Part shown: in pieces, positions 1-11,671 of the stretch
Position numbering within the stretch: position 1 is the stretch's first letter
Layout of the letters: every line of letters begins with the position of its first letter
Assembly: GCF_025370935.1 (NCBI RefSeq)
Contig: NC_133489.1
Location: forward strand, 23,056,199 to 23,120,198
Direction: 5' to 3'
DNA: 64,000 nt
DNA from: Choristoneura fumiferana
Lineage: Eukaryota > Arthropoda > Insecta > Lepidoptera > Tortricidae
Made by a program: the position numbers and the translations under genes
Notes under the pieces: generated by a model
Databases searched by the model: none
What the model was told of the DNA's origin: nothing
The model's input: the letters and a program-made list of their open reading frames with translations, nothing else

Positions 1-1823
1 AAGTAAATCTGAAGCTGTGATACTAAACCGTTTATGAGAACGATCTTATTGTATTCAACGTCAACTCGACCCTTTTAAACTCTCGATACTTTTTCTCGGG
101 ATTAAGTGTTAGGATTTAAGTAATAGATATACTATATTTATATTGTTTAATGTGGATGTTGGATGTACCCGGCTTACGGTTGAGTAGGTCCGTGAAGCTT
201 TAGCCTAAACTTTGAGAATTTTTTACATGTCCCTTGATTTATTCATTTCTATTCAGTGTTGTTGGACGTTTAGTCTCCATTATAAAATTAAGTGTCTGTT
301 TGTTTGATGTTTGGTGTTAGTAGTTTAGGGAAAAGTGCTTTTATAGATTGAGATTTAGTGTCACTTGGGTTTGGAAATAGTAATCTGGTGTATTGCTAAG
401 GATCTCTCGTAGATTGGCCGCCGTGACGTGCTGTTCCTCGCGTGTCGGCCGTGTTCCCGATCCTCAACTTCCACGTAGCGTCACTATCATATGATAGGTA
501 TATCGTAAGCCACATGTTATTCAAGAACGCACTTCCTTTCTACAGTATTATGTAGAAGTTTATATCGACAAATCTGTTATCAAACAGTATTCTAAAACTT
601 AAAATGACAATAATGAAAGCTTAATGACATAATGACAATACTTGATTTTTTGACAATATATTTACAAAACTTAATTATAGTTGTAAAATACTATACACTC
701 TCCTAGTAGTTACAGATATAATTTCGAAATCTGATATTGAAAATGCTATTTACAAAAATGATTTTAACTATTTAGTAGTTAGGTAGTGACATTATATAAA
801 AATTAAAAGATACTGGTAAGTTAAGAAATTAGTAAAATAGCTTTAATAGTTTGTAAGTGTATTGACTATAGATGCAGAACAGATATAGGTAGTTTAGATA
901 ACTACTTCTATTAGGGAATGATGCAGTAGATGCCTACTTCTTAGTATATTATTTTCTAAATTAAACATATTTCGAAAATTAATTTAAGTAATTGGTTAGA
1001 TCTCAAAGATTATGAACTTAAAGGAATTAGGACAAGCTAATGCTCAACGTAAATGTTACTGATAGGGGCTGTCTCTAAAACAAAGTAGGTGTAAAATGCA
1101 AATCAGCGTTAAATATAGTTCATACGTGAAAATGATAATATATGAAATATCACTTAAAGCGGTAGACGCTGAATAGCAAGTGTGTATATAAGTTTCTTGT
1201 TCATATTTAATGATGACAGCCCTGTAGATAAAAAAAAACTATTTAGATAAGTAAATGTAATGGAAGTATGGTTGTCGACCTCTTATGAGTCTTCTTCTTA
1301 TTCGAGCTTTCTCTTAGAATTGTTAAAGTTGAGATTTTTATATAAAACCTAACATATTTTAATGGAAGACAATTTAACATTTATCATTTTGACAAAAAGA
1401 AATGTTGGAATAATGGCAAAAGGGTGAAAAAGAATCATCTCATTTCTAACAATGCTTTTATAATTAAGATTATCAAAATTATCAACATCAAAAATATCTA
1501 TGTGTCAATAAAGGATACGTTAAAATCTGTCAATTCAATAAATCAATTTATACACTTGTAATACCAGTTTAATTTTATAATACTAATTCATTTTCTCTTG
1601 GTATCTTAGACTTATTTAAATATTTTAGAGTAGGTAAGTTAGTTTAGTAAAGTCTCTAAAGAAACACACAAATCAATGAAAACTAAACAGAAATATCGGT
1701 ATAATACTTTATTGCTTGCTAAACAGTAGCTATAGACAATAAAACCTAATGCCACTAAATTCCCAGAGTAAATTCAAGAGAGAAGGGCTGCTAACATAGG
1801 ACTCTATGAATGGTAAAATGGCT
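1..1823. other. AT-rich intergenic stretch, nothing recognised
   Basis: No reading frame with coding character, splice-bounded exon or recognised repeat is visible. A short GC-rich patch at about 415-480 stands out from the AT-rich surroundings and could be the edge of an exon or an old repeat, but neither strand gives a convincing product. Confidence 0.5.
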
Positions 1824-1946
1824 AATGAGGGCTAACGTTTTCGCGCTCACCAGTTGGCATCACGGTAGACAAAGGTCCTGTCTGAAGTATAGTGATTACT
1901 TTGTTATTACTAGCGTGAAAACTTTAATAGTAGATTATTGTCGTGG

Positions 1947-2046
1947 CCTGGAAGTAGGCAATTGCTGGCTGAGTATGAGTATTAAACAGACGAGCTTGCG
2001 AGTCCGTTTAACTAATACGAAGCCAGCAATTGCTATTCCAGCCGAG
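1947..2046. repeat. Imperfect 100-bp hairpin
   Basis: Two arms containing GGCAATTGCTGGCT and AGCCAGCAATTGC face each other, with further pairing through GAGTCCGTTTAA. The spacing suggests a transcript would fold into one long stem. It lies inside the long MITE copy and is probably a smaller foldback insertion. Confidence 0.6.
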
Positions 2047-2517
2047 ACTAATATAAAGCTTTTCTCAAAAATGGTGAATAATTCTGAAATAGAATAAACT
2101 TTTTCTCAAAATATATTATTGTTGTTGTTTCTTTAAAAAAATATGGCTCTGTCCATCGGAGGACAATTTTGCCAGTGTCTAGTAGTTTTTGCCGTTGTAC
2201 GGTAAAAAAATTCTAGAAAACGAAATATGAGACGTAATGGTGGATGAACGATGACCTACAAAATTATTATTAAAAATAAAACTCAAAATATATTATAAAA
2301 TTTAATTTTATTCCAATATTTTTCTTATGCTTTCCCGCCTTTTTTCATTAAAAATAAACTGCAGGTGTATTTTTCCACCGAAAACACCAGACGCTATTTC
2401 AGATCCAATAGTTTTCCGGAGTTCCAACAAAATATCTGATACCGGCCATTAGACTTGGCTGTATACGACTTGTGCCAACATTTCCATGGCCTTTTTAACT
2501 TAAAAAAAAATGTGACT

Positions 2518-2566
2518 GATTGCAGGCGCGCTAATTCATTATTGTCGAGCTAGCGCGCCTGCAATC
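2518..2566. repeat. Perfect 16-bp stem hairpin
   Basis: GATTGCAGGCGCGCTA at 2518-2533 is followed, after 17 bases, by its exact reverse complement at 2551-2566. The stem is GC-rich in an AT-rich setting, so it is unlikely to be chance. It may be a very small foldback element. Confidence 0.7.
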
Positions 2567-2994
2567 TTTTTAACTTTTTAATTTTTCGCTGACCATAAAC
2601 TATGCACTTCACCTTCTGATATGTAAAGAATAATGTCAACTTTTACGGACATTTTTGAGAAAATCATATTTAATACCTTAAAACCGTACCATAAAGTTAT
2701 CGAGCATGCCACAGTGTTGCGTAGTCCCGTTTTGTTCGGAAAAAAGGAAGAACAAAGGTTTCCGAAAGACAAAACACAGTCATTCGTAGCCCCGTAACGC
2801 ATATTTGCCATAATTAATTTCAGGCGTTGTAAAATATTCTCAAAATTATTCTAATTACAAATAAACCCGCGTAGCTCCCGAAAACAGTGACATTTGACAT
2901 TTCGGAGACCTCTCGCTACAGTAGTGCCTCTAGCAGCGAATTCATACGCGTTAGCCCTCATTACCTACATGTTACCTGGTGAAATGAGGGTTTT

Positions 2995-3566
2995 TAGGGA
3001 TGTTCGATATCGATTCGATTAATCGATTAATCCATGTAAAATTATCGAGAAGTAATCGATTAATTGAAAATTTTTAATAATCGATCTAATCAATAATTTT
3101 ACACCGATTAATCGATATTATACGATTTTTTTAAAGTGAAATAAAATGGGTGACGCTATTTCCCGGCCGTAAAATACCGACATGATATTTGGTGTACACG
3201 CCCATAGAAACTCTTGTCAGTTTGACACCAGTTTGTATGGGCGAGTACACGAAGTATCGGGTCGGTATTTCCATGTCGATATTTTACGGACGGGAAATAG
3301 TGTCACCCATTTTATTTCACTTTAAACACATTTAAACTGTAAAAAGTTTGAATTTCGCACCTAGAGTGTGCCGTACCTCCTTATAAAAGGCGGTGTAAAA
3401 CGCGGAAAAGCGGTACATCTGGCAACACCGCAGGAATTTTCGATATCGATTCGATTAATCGACTAATTGATACCATGAGCGCCCTTAATCGATTAATTGA
3501 AATCGACACAGTTAAAATAATCGATTATCAATTAATCGATTATTTCGCCATCGATTAGCATCCCTA
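2995..3566. mobile_element. hAT-like MITE (TAGGGATG ends) nested in the previous element
   Basis: It starts TAGGGATG and ends CATCCCTA, with subterminal runs of ATCGATTAAT in both orientations near each end. Ends of the form YAGGG are common in hAT non-autonomous elements; the superfamily call is inference. No coding capacity. It is itself interrupted at 3130-3326. Confidence 0.6.
3130..3326. mobile_element. Palindromic foldback MITE, innermost of three layers
   Basis: Left arm TTTAAAGTGAAATAAAATGG and right arm CCATTTTATTTCACTTTAAA are exact inverses. Pairing continues through GGGTGAC, TATTTCCCG and the TAAAATA stretch for about 100 bases per arm with few mismatches. Confidence 0.75.
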
Positions 3567-3944
3567 GGTTTCAGTACTTTCTGTGCCAGGCTAGATGGTG
3601 CTAGCGTCCGTATCGTGAGGTCCGTTTGGCAACTTTGAAATTTGCGTCACGTTTGCGATTGATTAAATAACTAAATATGAGCCAATCGCAATCAAGACAG
3701 TAACGTTAGACCGACCTCACGATACTAACGCCATCTAGCGATATATCGCCCGTCTGGAAACCCTCATTGAAATGAAAAAGTCAATTGAGTGATTTCATAC
3801 TTAATAATAGGTATAAAGATGATTTAAGAAATAACAATGAAAAATAAAATTACCTGCCAATTTATAATAAAGTGAAGTAGGTATTATTAAAAATACATCT
3901 TAAATAAAATAAAAAACACCAGATCGATTTTAAAACTAAACATA

Positions 3945-4049
3945 GCTGGGCCAAATTGCATAATAAAGTACAAGCTAATAGTATTAGTGAATTTCAATAC
4001 AAAATCGCTAATAATATTAGCTTGTACTTTGTTATGCAATCGGGCCCTG
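3945..4049. mobile_element. Palindromic MITE (CTGGGCC ends)
   Basis: The arms CAAATTGCATAATAAAGTAC and GTACTTTGTTATGCAAT... are near-perfect inverses, continuing through AAGCTAATA and TATTAGCTT around a short centre. About 105 bp in all, with no coding capacity. Confidence 0.7.
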
Positions 4050-5125
4050 ATTTCAAAGTTTACTAACAATCAACGGTAAAATTTAAATAAGTGAAAAAAT
4101 ATTCAAAATTTGGATTTAAAGATTCACCAACTGATTTACCCACCGGCCGACTCTGGGCATCTTTAGTGAACTTCCTGTAGTCCTAGAAAGCTGAATTTGA
4201 TATGCAGATTAGCTTAGCGTATAAGTAACAAAAATAATAAAACTAACTGACCCTTCAAGCCCTAGTAAGAGTGCAGATTACATTAGGTAAGAGTACAAAC
4301 AAAAATACTAAGAATATGAATACGGTAATCGAAGGCGCGGGGATATTTAAAATGAAGGACACATACAAAAATATTTGAAATACCATCAATAATATTGTCA
4401 CGTAAGAAAACCATGTTTCTTATGCGCTTGATTTGGCACCAACCTATTCGTTTTTTGCAGTTTTCGTGCACTGGTAAAAACAAACACGACATAATTCGAG
4501 ATAACTGTGGGCAAGTTACGCACGAAACTTGGAGTAAATTTTACATGTCAATGTTTTTGATGAGTTGTAAGTTACTAACCTAGAAACAGAGTAGAACTGT
4601 TACAACTATAAAAATGATACCTAAACTTTATAAATAACATAAAAGAAATGCATTGGTATTTGGCTTTATCATAGAACATGTGTAGTATAATGCACTACAA
4701 ATCTAAGTGTAGAAATACGACTGTAGACATGTAAAACAAGTTGTTTGTAATGTACTTGTATATTATATTTATAACAATCGCTTTTGTGTACTTGGAAGAT
4801 GTAGGTAAATTTTAATAACGTGGTATATAAATACGTGACCTAGTATTGGTATAAAAGTTAGTTCACAATATATACCTACCGAGATTTCGTTTTGCTCGAA
4901 CGATTTGCGTATTCGTGTTTATTAGAGGAAGGGAAACAAAAGGAAAAATATCGGCATGTAAAAAAAGTGACCAAAAAAGGGTCAAAAGTAGTCAAAAATG
5001 GGCCACTTGAGTTTCATCGGTAAAAAGAAAAGTATATGTACTAATTGAATAAAAAGTATTTGTTTTGTGTTATGTTGTATTAATAAGACAATTTTTAGAC
5101 AGACTTTTATAAATAACTAGCGGAC
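4050..5125. other. Intergenic, nothing recognised
   Basis: AT-rich sequence with no supported exon and no repeat matched elsewhere in the window. Confidence 0.4.
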
Positions 5126-6016
5126 CCGGCAGAAGTTGTCCTGGCCGAAAAAACACTACATTAAAAATTATTATAACATAGGTACAAACAACAGCCATCA
5201 AGCGGGTCCAATACGGTATTTGACTATTTTGTATATGTTTTATAAATTAAAACTACACAATGCCTGTTATTGAATAGAAAAACAATTTTTAAGCTACCAT
5301 TACAAATAAAAAAGTTATAAAGGTTTGAAATTCAAGATTAGACAGAGAAAGACATACTGGCATGTGACGTCACACGCCAGTACCGCCATACTTGCTGCAT
5401 AGAGAAAAGCGTTTGAGAAAGAGACAGGTATATAGATTTTTCAAAAAAACACTATAAATCCAATTTTCAACCGATTTAAATTCTCTTCGCTAAACACTAT
5501 CTGTATATGTATATTTTTATAATAATATTAAGATAATGGCAAAATCAGGAGTTGTCAAATACCGTATTGCGTTTTCAAACCATCAACCAACGTAAACCAA
5601 CCACCAGCCATAAATGTTTGACAACCAATATATATGTCAATCCTTTTTCATTACTGACATTATTCTACATTTTTTAAATCTAAAATACGCCATTACTTAT
5701 CCGAATATTGTGGATATATATTGTCGATTCGAAACCTAACCTAAATAGCTTCTTTAATTTGAGGGGAGTTTACCGTATCGACGGGATTAACATTAAATGT
5801 TTGACAGTTACGAAACCCATGAAATTTTTTATGGGGAAATATTTTTTCTTTTAAGTATTTTATATTTTCATCAATTTTCCAATGTTTTTAATAATTATTA
5901 GGTATCCTATTCCTGACGAAGACAAATCCAAAAACACAAAAATCATAAAAATTGGTCCAGCCGTTCTTGAGTTATAAATGGTGTAACTAACACGACTTTG
6001 TTTTATAAGTATAGAT
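5126..6016. repeat. Lepidopteran interspersed repeat, 'ctagcggacccggcagaagttgt' type
   Basis: The left end has the actagcggacccggcaga start and the right end the 'ggtccagccgttcttgagtt' stretch followed by a 'tataagtatagat' end. I recognise these as the two ends of a very common insect interspersed repeat, often treated as a Helitron-like or SINE-like element. Its classification is recalled, not computed. The middle is degraded and AT-rich. Confidence 0.55.
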
Positions 6017-8973
6017 TATATTTATGAGTATTTTCGTTTTACCAATGAAACTTCGAGGCCCCTATTCTCTTTTGGGTACCTACCAAGTATAATTAAATTA
6101 TGATTCCATTATATTTTAATTAACTGATCATAAAAACTACATTTTGTTTTTAAACAAAGAAACTAGCTGAACAGACACGAATGGTCGATAGGAACTATTT
6201 CCAGAATAAACAACTTTCAATCCATAATCTCTAATAGCATCATCCAAAATGCGTCATTTTGATTAAAACTATTTCAAATGTTGCCGCAAAGGTAAAATAA
6301 GCAAAATTTTTCCTTGAATCGTTAGTAAAAGAATGCAAATCGTGGAGTTGTTATGTCTTCTAAATATACGAAAGCGAGTGATAAGTAGAATATCGCTGTT
6401 ATGTAGGCAATGTTAAGTGTTCAGGTCATATCTCCGCACCCCAACGGGTTTGACACCTAGAGTAATTAGGTACAGTAACATTTTGTATGTGGACGAGATA
6501 ATAAACGTATTTCTACTGTATTGAAATTTAATCTAAGTCTTCAGCCTTTGTTTCAAGATTATGATTAAAGTAAGCTTATTTGAAGGAAAAGCCTGACTAG
6601 AAATGATCTATGGGAACTTGAAATAAGATTTCAAATAGCTATATGTTTTGTGTTTTTATCGTTTGAAAAAAAAACAGTCATTTCACCACAAGTTGTGGGC
6701 AATGCATTAAAAATGTCCATAGCTAATCAAGATTGATCGTCAAAAAACTCGACTGAAGTCAAAAGTAAACATGGTGAAATGAAAAATGCTGGGACAAATT
6801 TAGAGATGTTTGAAATGGTTCCCATTTCCAGTCAGGCAGGAAATCGTTAAAATCATGTGTAGTAAAATTTTAAATGCGATATTTTTTAGTATAAAAACAT
6901 ATCCACATTAACAGTCTTACATAAAGGTTGTGTCATACATGTGTAGCTGTGTCTGTAAATCTATGTTTAGTACTGGCCGATATTGGATGTTGAACGTTGT
7001 AGCAATAGAAATTATAGCTCATATTATAGGAATTTGTTTTTACCCTAAATTACTTCTAAACGATACTTTGTTTGATATCGCGTCGCCCATTTAATGGTAT
7101 ACTTGCCTAATAAATTTAAGTCCAATGAAAACTTGACAATAACATTTAAAATTTTATAAGAACTTTATTCCAAAGTTGAATTGATCAAATGAAAGTATAA
7201 CGTTGACAATACATAATTATACATACTGAGTATAAGTTTCTGACAATTTTGTCAGTTTTTGGGTGGAGGTAAAGACAGTAAAAAATGATATAAACTGTCA
7301 ATAATTGCGAAATATATAATGATACCTAGCTTATTTTGTAAATCTATATTTTTCCAAGAAATGTTAACTTTATGTAAATTTTAGGAATCTACTAAAGCTC
7401 GGATCAATTTGACAAAAAGTGTAGGAGTGGGGAGCTTCATAATGTTAATAATATAATTTGTTAATCATAATTAACCTACCATTGAAAGTGTTATCCGGTT
7501 TGTTGCGCAAAAAATATTTACTATTTTGTCTCTATTTTATTGGAAATTTAAAGCGTATTTTAGATGTATGAATTATTTATTACAATTTAATCTTCATTTG
7601 TAATTAATATCTCATGCGCTGCAAACTTCAATCAGTTGAAAAAAATGTTTAAATCTGCTGTGAAAAATACTACATTATTTCTTCATTCTGTACTAGATTG
7701 CTATGTATAACTATTTTCTAATCTCTTTAATAATTTCTTAGTTACTTAATTGGGTTGATGTGACTTTTCCCACCTTAAACAAATTATTGCCTAACCTTTC
7801 TGACGTCCGCGATCGTATTCAAATGACTGATTTCACCTTCAAAAACTGTCATTTAATTGCGATTGCCAGCATCAGAAACATTAGGCAATACGGCCTCAAG
7901 CCTCTTTAGACAACCGTTTTAATATTACTTAGTAAATAATAAAAGTTGAGCTAAACAAACGCTAGACAGCCGTTATTACATCGACTTCATTCTTAATTTT
8001 TTCATTTAACCGCAGTATTTAAGATACAAAGCAAATTGTATGTTTTGTTTGCATCCCACAAAGATTTATGCCAATACGACGTACAAAAATAAACAATTAT
8101 AAAGTTAGCATACCTATGCTTAACAACAGCTAATAAGAGGATTAGACTAAAATCTGTTTCCTCGTAGGTTTTTCTTTTTGCATGGCTACAGGGATACATG
8201 GAATTATTGCTTAGTTGACAACAGCGATCGGATCACGGTTGGTTCAAAACCTTGTAGTGTTAGTAATAATAAACATTTCGAGCTACATATTTTGCTGATT
8301 TCCTTATGTACCTACATATATTATACAGAGTTATTTAGAGTAAGGTATTATTATGTAGTCACGTAATAGATACGCACAAAGAATTCTGTACTGTGAATCC
8401 ACTATCATAGATACTTCTGTTACATACCGAATATCGAGAAATATCTACTATATCGGTGTTGTACTTACTTATATCGTAGACGCAAAATGTCGCTTTCTGA
8501 GCCTGTTTGTACTTCGCGATTTTGTATGAAATACGAAAAAAGGTAAAAAAAAACATACATTTTGTAATTTCTTGGCTGGGAATGGAAATAAGACAATAAT
8601 GCAGATTGGTGTGGTGTTAATGTTTATGTATTTATTTATATAATAAGTTAATAAATTCAATGTCATGCATCTCATGTTGCGATTCGCGTAGTTTGTTTAA
8701 AATTAGACGCTATCCAGTTATATTTTTCTAATAAAATATATAATTAAGTACAGATCCATGTCAATAAAAAATACTATTTTTATAAAACATTGCGAAGAGC
8801 TTGAGAATTTGGCGCAAGAAACTGTAAGCAGGGGTTGTATTTTAACTAGTGCTTGTAATCATACCGAAAATACCGGTTCTAAAGTGGTAGATGACTGGTA
8901 TTTCTGATATCAGTTTCATCCAAGTTTGGTATAAGTCACTGCGAGGCAAAGCAACGCTGACATTATTATAGGC
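6017..8973. other. AT-rich intergenic sequence, nothing recognised
   Basis: About 3 kb with only short chance reading frames. No exon with flanking splice sites and no repeat seen elsewhere in the window. Confidence 0.45.
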
Positions 8974-9542
8974 AATGAGAATTTTTGTGGCAGGCTAGTT
9001 AGCGCTAGAGACGTGAAGTTCGTTTTTTTAACAACTTTGACATTTGCGTCACGTTTGGAATGAGGGCTACCCGGCTACCGTTTTCGCGCTCACCAGTTGG
9101 CGCCACTGTAGACAAAGGTCAACAAAAACAAAATTTACATTTAAATCATGTTTAATACCTTAAAATCGTACCATAAAAATATCGAGCATGCCCACTGGCA
9201 CTTTGCGTAGTCCCGTTTTGTTCGGAAAAAAGGGAGGACAAAGGATGCATTGCCCCGCAACCCATATTTGCCATAATTAATTTCAGGTATTGCCAAATAT
9301 TCACAAAATTATTCTAATTATAAATAAACCCTCGTAGCTCACCCAAAAACAGTGACATTTGACATTTCGGAGACCTCTCGCTACACTGACGCCTCTAGCG
9401 GCAAATTCATAAGGGATAGCTCTCATTGGTTGAATTTTTAAATGAGCCAATCGCAAACAAGACTAATGTGACTGTAACGTCAAACGGGCCTCACGATATT
9501 AACGCCATCTAGCGGTATTTTGCCTCTCAAGAAACCCTCGTT
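8974..9542. mobile_element. AATGAGGGTTT-type MITE split by a second MITE
   Basis: The outer pieces (8974-9058 and 9428-9542) align with 3591-3768 and 41752-41893: 'gcgtcacgttt' on the left, 'atgagccaatcgcaaacaag' on the right. They are separated by a complete AATGAGGGCT-family copy, so the order of insertion can be read directly. Confidence 0.7.
9059..9427. mobile_element. AATGAGGGCT-family MITE, nested copy
   Basis: Starts AATGAGGGCTA and ends TAGCTCTCATT. The internal markers 'cccgttttgttcggaaaaaa', 'ccataattaatttcagg' and 'gacatttcggagacctc' are shared with the copies at 16951, 26141 and 27240. GG flanks it on both sides. No coding capacity. Confidence 0.75.
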
Positions 9543-11374
9543 CCAACGCTGCTAAGATGACAGTTGCCTTGTGATATGAATTAACCCGTCAAACGCCCTG
9601 CACGCCACAGTGGCGCGTATCTAACTCGTGATTAATCGATTTTTATTACTAGTTTCGATCACCCTTTAACATTAGGGTACTAGTCCAAATTTACCCAAAA
9701 GTCGTTGGTCAGGCGACGGGTTAAGCACGTATTTTTTATCGACGTGGACAGGATCCGAATGCCGGCAATTTATGTAAACAAGTAAGGTGCAAACTTGCAT
9801 GTACTTATGTCCATTGATTTCGAAGTCCATAAGTAAGTTAGTTTCGTGCCAGAGCGTTGTGTCGCTTGTCATAGTTTCTATTGTGTAGATTTACTTTGTT
9901 TCTCAAGCTTGGATTAAATATTACAGTAAAATAACGAATTTTATTTCAATCATGAACCTTTAATATTTCATGCGAAAAGTTACCGCTGTAGACGTGTGAA
10001 TACTCCTTTTAACCATATTATTAAGCTACATAATTTTCTTATTATTGCTTTATTAACTGTAATTTTAAAATTTGTCGAAGGACAAAATCAAGTTTTCTGT
10101 GTATGGGCTGCAGAGGGCTCTATTCATGTTTTTTTAGTCTACTAGCGCTTTCAGTAAGACCATCATTGTCAAGAAGAATGAGCCGCAATTGGCCGCTGGA
10201 AACTAAGCGGAAAGTATTTTTCTCTGAAAACCCATTTCCAATCAGAAATTTGGCATAAAATAATTAAAATATTTAAAAGTCAAATTAATGTCAATAAATG
10301 CTCGAAGTTATTTGTAATAATGAAAGTTAAGTTTTATAATTCAAATGTTAGGAAATTAATCTTCCGTGAGTATATTACGAGTAGGGGCGAACTACAATTA
10401 AATAAATAAAATACATGAAATACTTACGAAATTTTTATTTTCACTAATGGATACAATATAGTTACATGTCAACAATATGTATAAATAACCGGGCTCCACT
10501 ATTTACAAGTGGATACCACGTAACAGGTATACGAGTCGTTTCGATTCACACAACTACGAGCCGAATCCACGGAATATCCTAGACAGTTTCAAAGATAGTT
10601 GAAATTCTTTGTTAGGACAGTCTGCAGATTCACCCTTCCCGTACACCTTAGTCAAAATTAAATGAGTTTGAGCAACGTAATGATGTTTAGGCGAAATGAA
10701 ATGAATGGTGCTAGATAAATTGCGGTGTAAAGCCGTAACTTGGAAATAGGTTGAAGTCCCACGGTTAGTAGTTACGGTCTTTATGAAGGCATTGGGTCAT
10801 TTGATATGTTAAAAATTACATTCGAGCATAATTTTTTCACACTAACAATGAACATAAACAGAAGTTATTCGGGAATGCCTTTTTTAAAAATGTTTGCGTC
10901 AGTTAGCTGGGAGAGATCCTTTTAAGGCATAAGTCCGCCTTAGTACTACATCCTGTCAGTCATTACATTTTTAAGTTCTTTGTTAAAACCATCGCATTGT
11001 CATCACGTTTCTGTTATGGCTTTCAACCATGTTAAGTTCGCGGTGATAGATAGGATGCCGGTAGAAAATAAAGATAAAATGCGGGTAGTTCGAAACACCC
11101 GTGCAGCAGAACGTTATACCCTACACTTCAGTCTACTCGTGACCATGGCCGCTGCAATGAAGCCGATATGTTGAAGTAATTTAAAGAGTTTTTCATTAAA
11201 TTAGCATAGCAGTATAAGTTTTTCATCAGTATGACCCAAAGTCTTCTACCCGTCATGATTCGCGAAACAAATTGCGAATGACAACATCCAGTTCAGTCTT
11301 GAGTTATATACGCTCTAAATTGACTAATCGATTGATTCCGTGTTCCGATATCTTAACCTTAAAACCGTATTCGA
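9543..11374. other. Intergenic / upstream of channel exons, nothing firm
   Basis: No exon encoding the membrane domain of the channel that starts beyond the gap could be found here on the + strand. Short open stretches at 9672-9872 and 10980-11174 lack splice context and similarity I recognise. Confidence 0.4.
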
Positions 11375-11474
11375 NNNNNNNNNNNNNNNNNNNNNNNNNN
11401 NNNNNNNNNNNNNNNNNNNNNNNNNNNNNNNNNNNNNNNNNNNNNNNNNNNNNNNNNNNNNNNNNNNNNNNNNN
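11375..11474. other. Assembly gap (100 N)
   Basis: Exactly 100 N, the conventional placeholder for a gap of unknown size. It truncates the 5' side of the first channel exon. Confidence 0.95.
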
Positions 11475-11671
11475 TGAGCTACAAGTTTAGTGGAAACTAT
11501 TTGAATGAGGAGCAGATTCTGGGCACTATCAACGAGCAGATAAAGCAGGATATAAACATGCACTCGTGCAAGAGGCTGGTGGCTAACGTGCCGCCGCTGC
11601 GAGACCTGCCGGTTGCGGTCGTCAACGCCATCATATTCAGCCTCAAGCAGGAGACTTTGGTCCCTGGACAG
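11475..11671 (+). CDS. Channel exon a: C-linker and start of CNBD (5' truncated)
   Basis: Open in one frame from the gap edge, reading SYKFSGNYLNEEQ..., which aligns with the HCN C-linker 'YEHRYQGKMFDED'. It ends ...ETLVPGQ before the donor CAG|GTGATG. Phase 0 at the 3' end. Its true start is in the gap. Confidence 0.85.

Larger units (their letters stand above)
1824..2962. mobile_element. MITE, AATGAGGGCT family (long copy)
   Basis: The left end reads AATGAGGGCTAACG and the right end is the inverse CGTTAGCCCTCATT. The right half (about 2640-2962) matches the copies at 9059-9427, 16951-17373, 26141-26521 and 27240-27663 in both internal sequence and the CGCGTTAGCCCTCATT end. The left half carries extra material, including two hairpins (1947-2046 and 2518-2566). 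This is either a long version of the family or a copy with further insertions. No transposase is encoded. Confidence 0.7.
2983..3768. mobile_element. MITE with AATGAGGGTTT ends, carrying nested insertions
   Basis: The outer ends are AATGAGGGTTT and AAACCCTCATT, flanked on both sides by GA. The terminal domain at 3591-3750 has the same core as the copies at 8974-9542 and 41752-41893: a 'gaggtccgttt...' arm opposite a 'cctcacgat...' arm around a 'gagccaatcgcaa' centre. A second element (2995-3566) sits inside, and a third palindrome lies inside that. Confidence 0.7.

Noticed and set aside
415..480. Exon of an upstream gene
   Set aside because: GC-rich, but no frame on either strand has both splice sites and a recognisable sequence.
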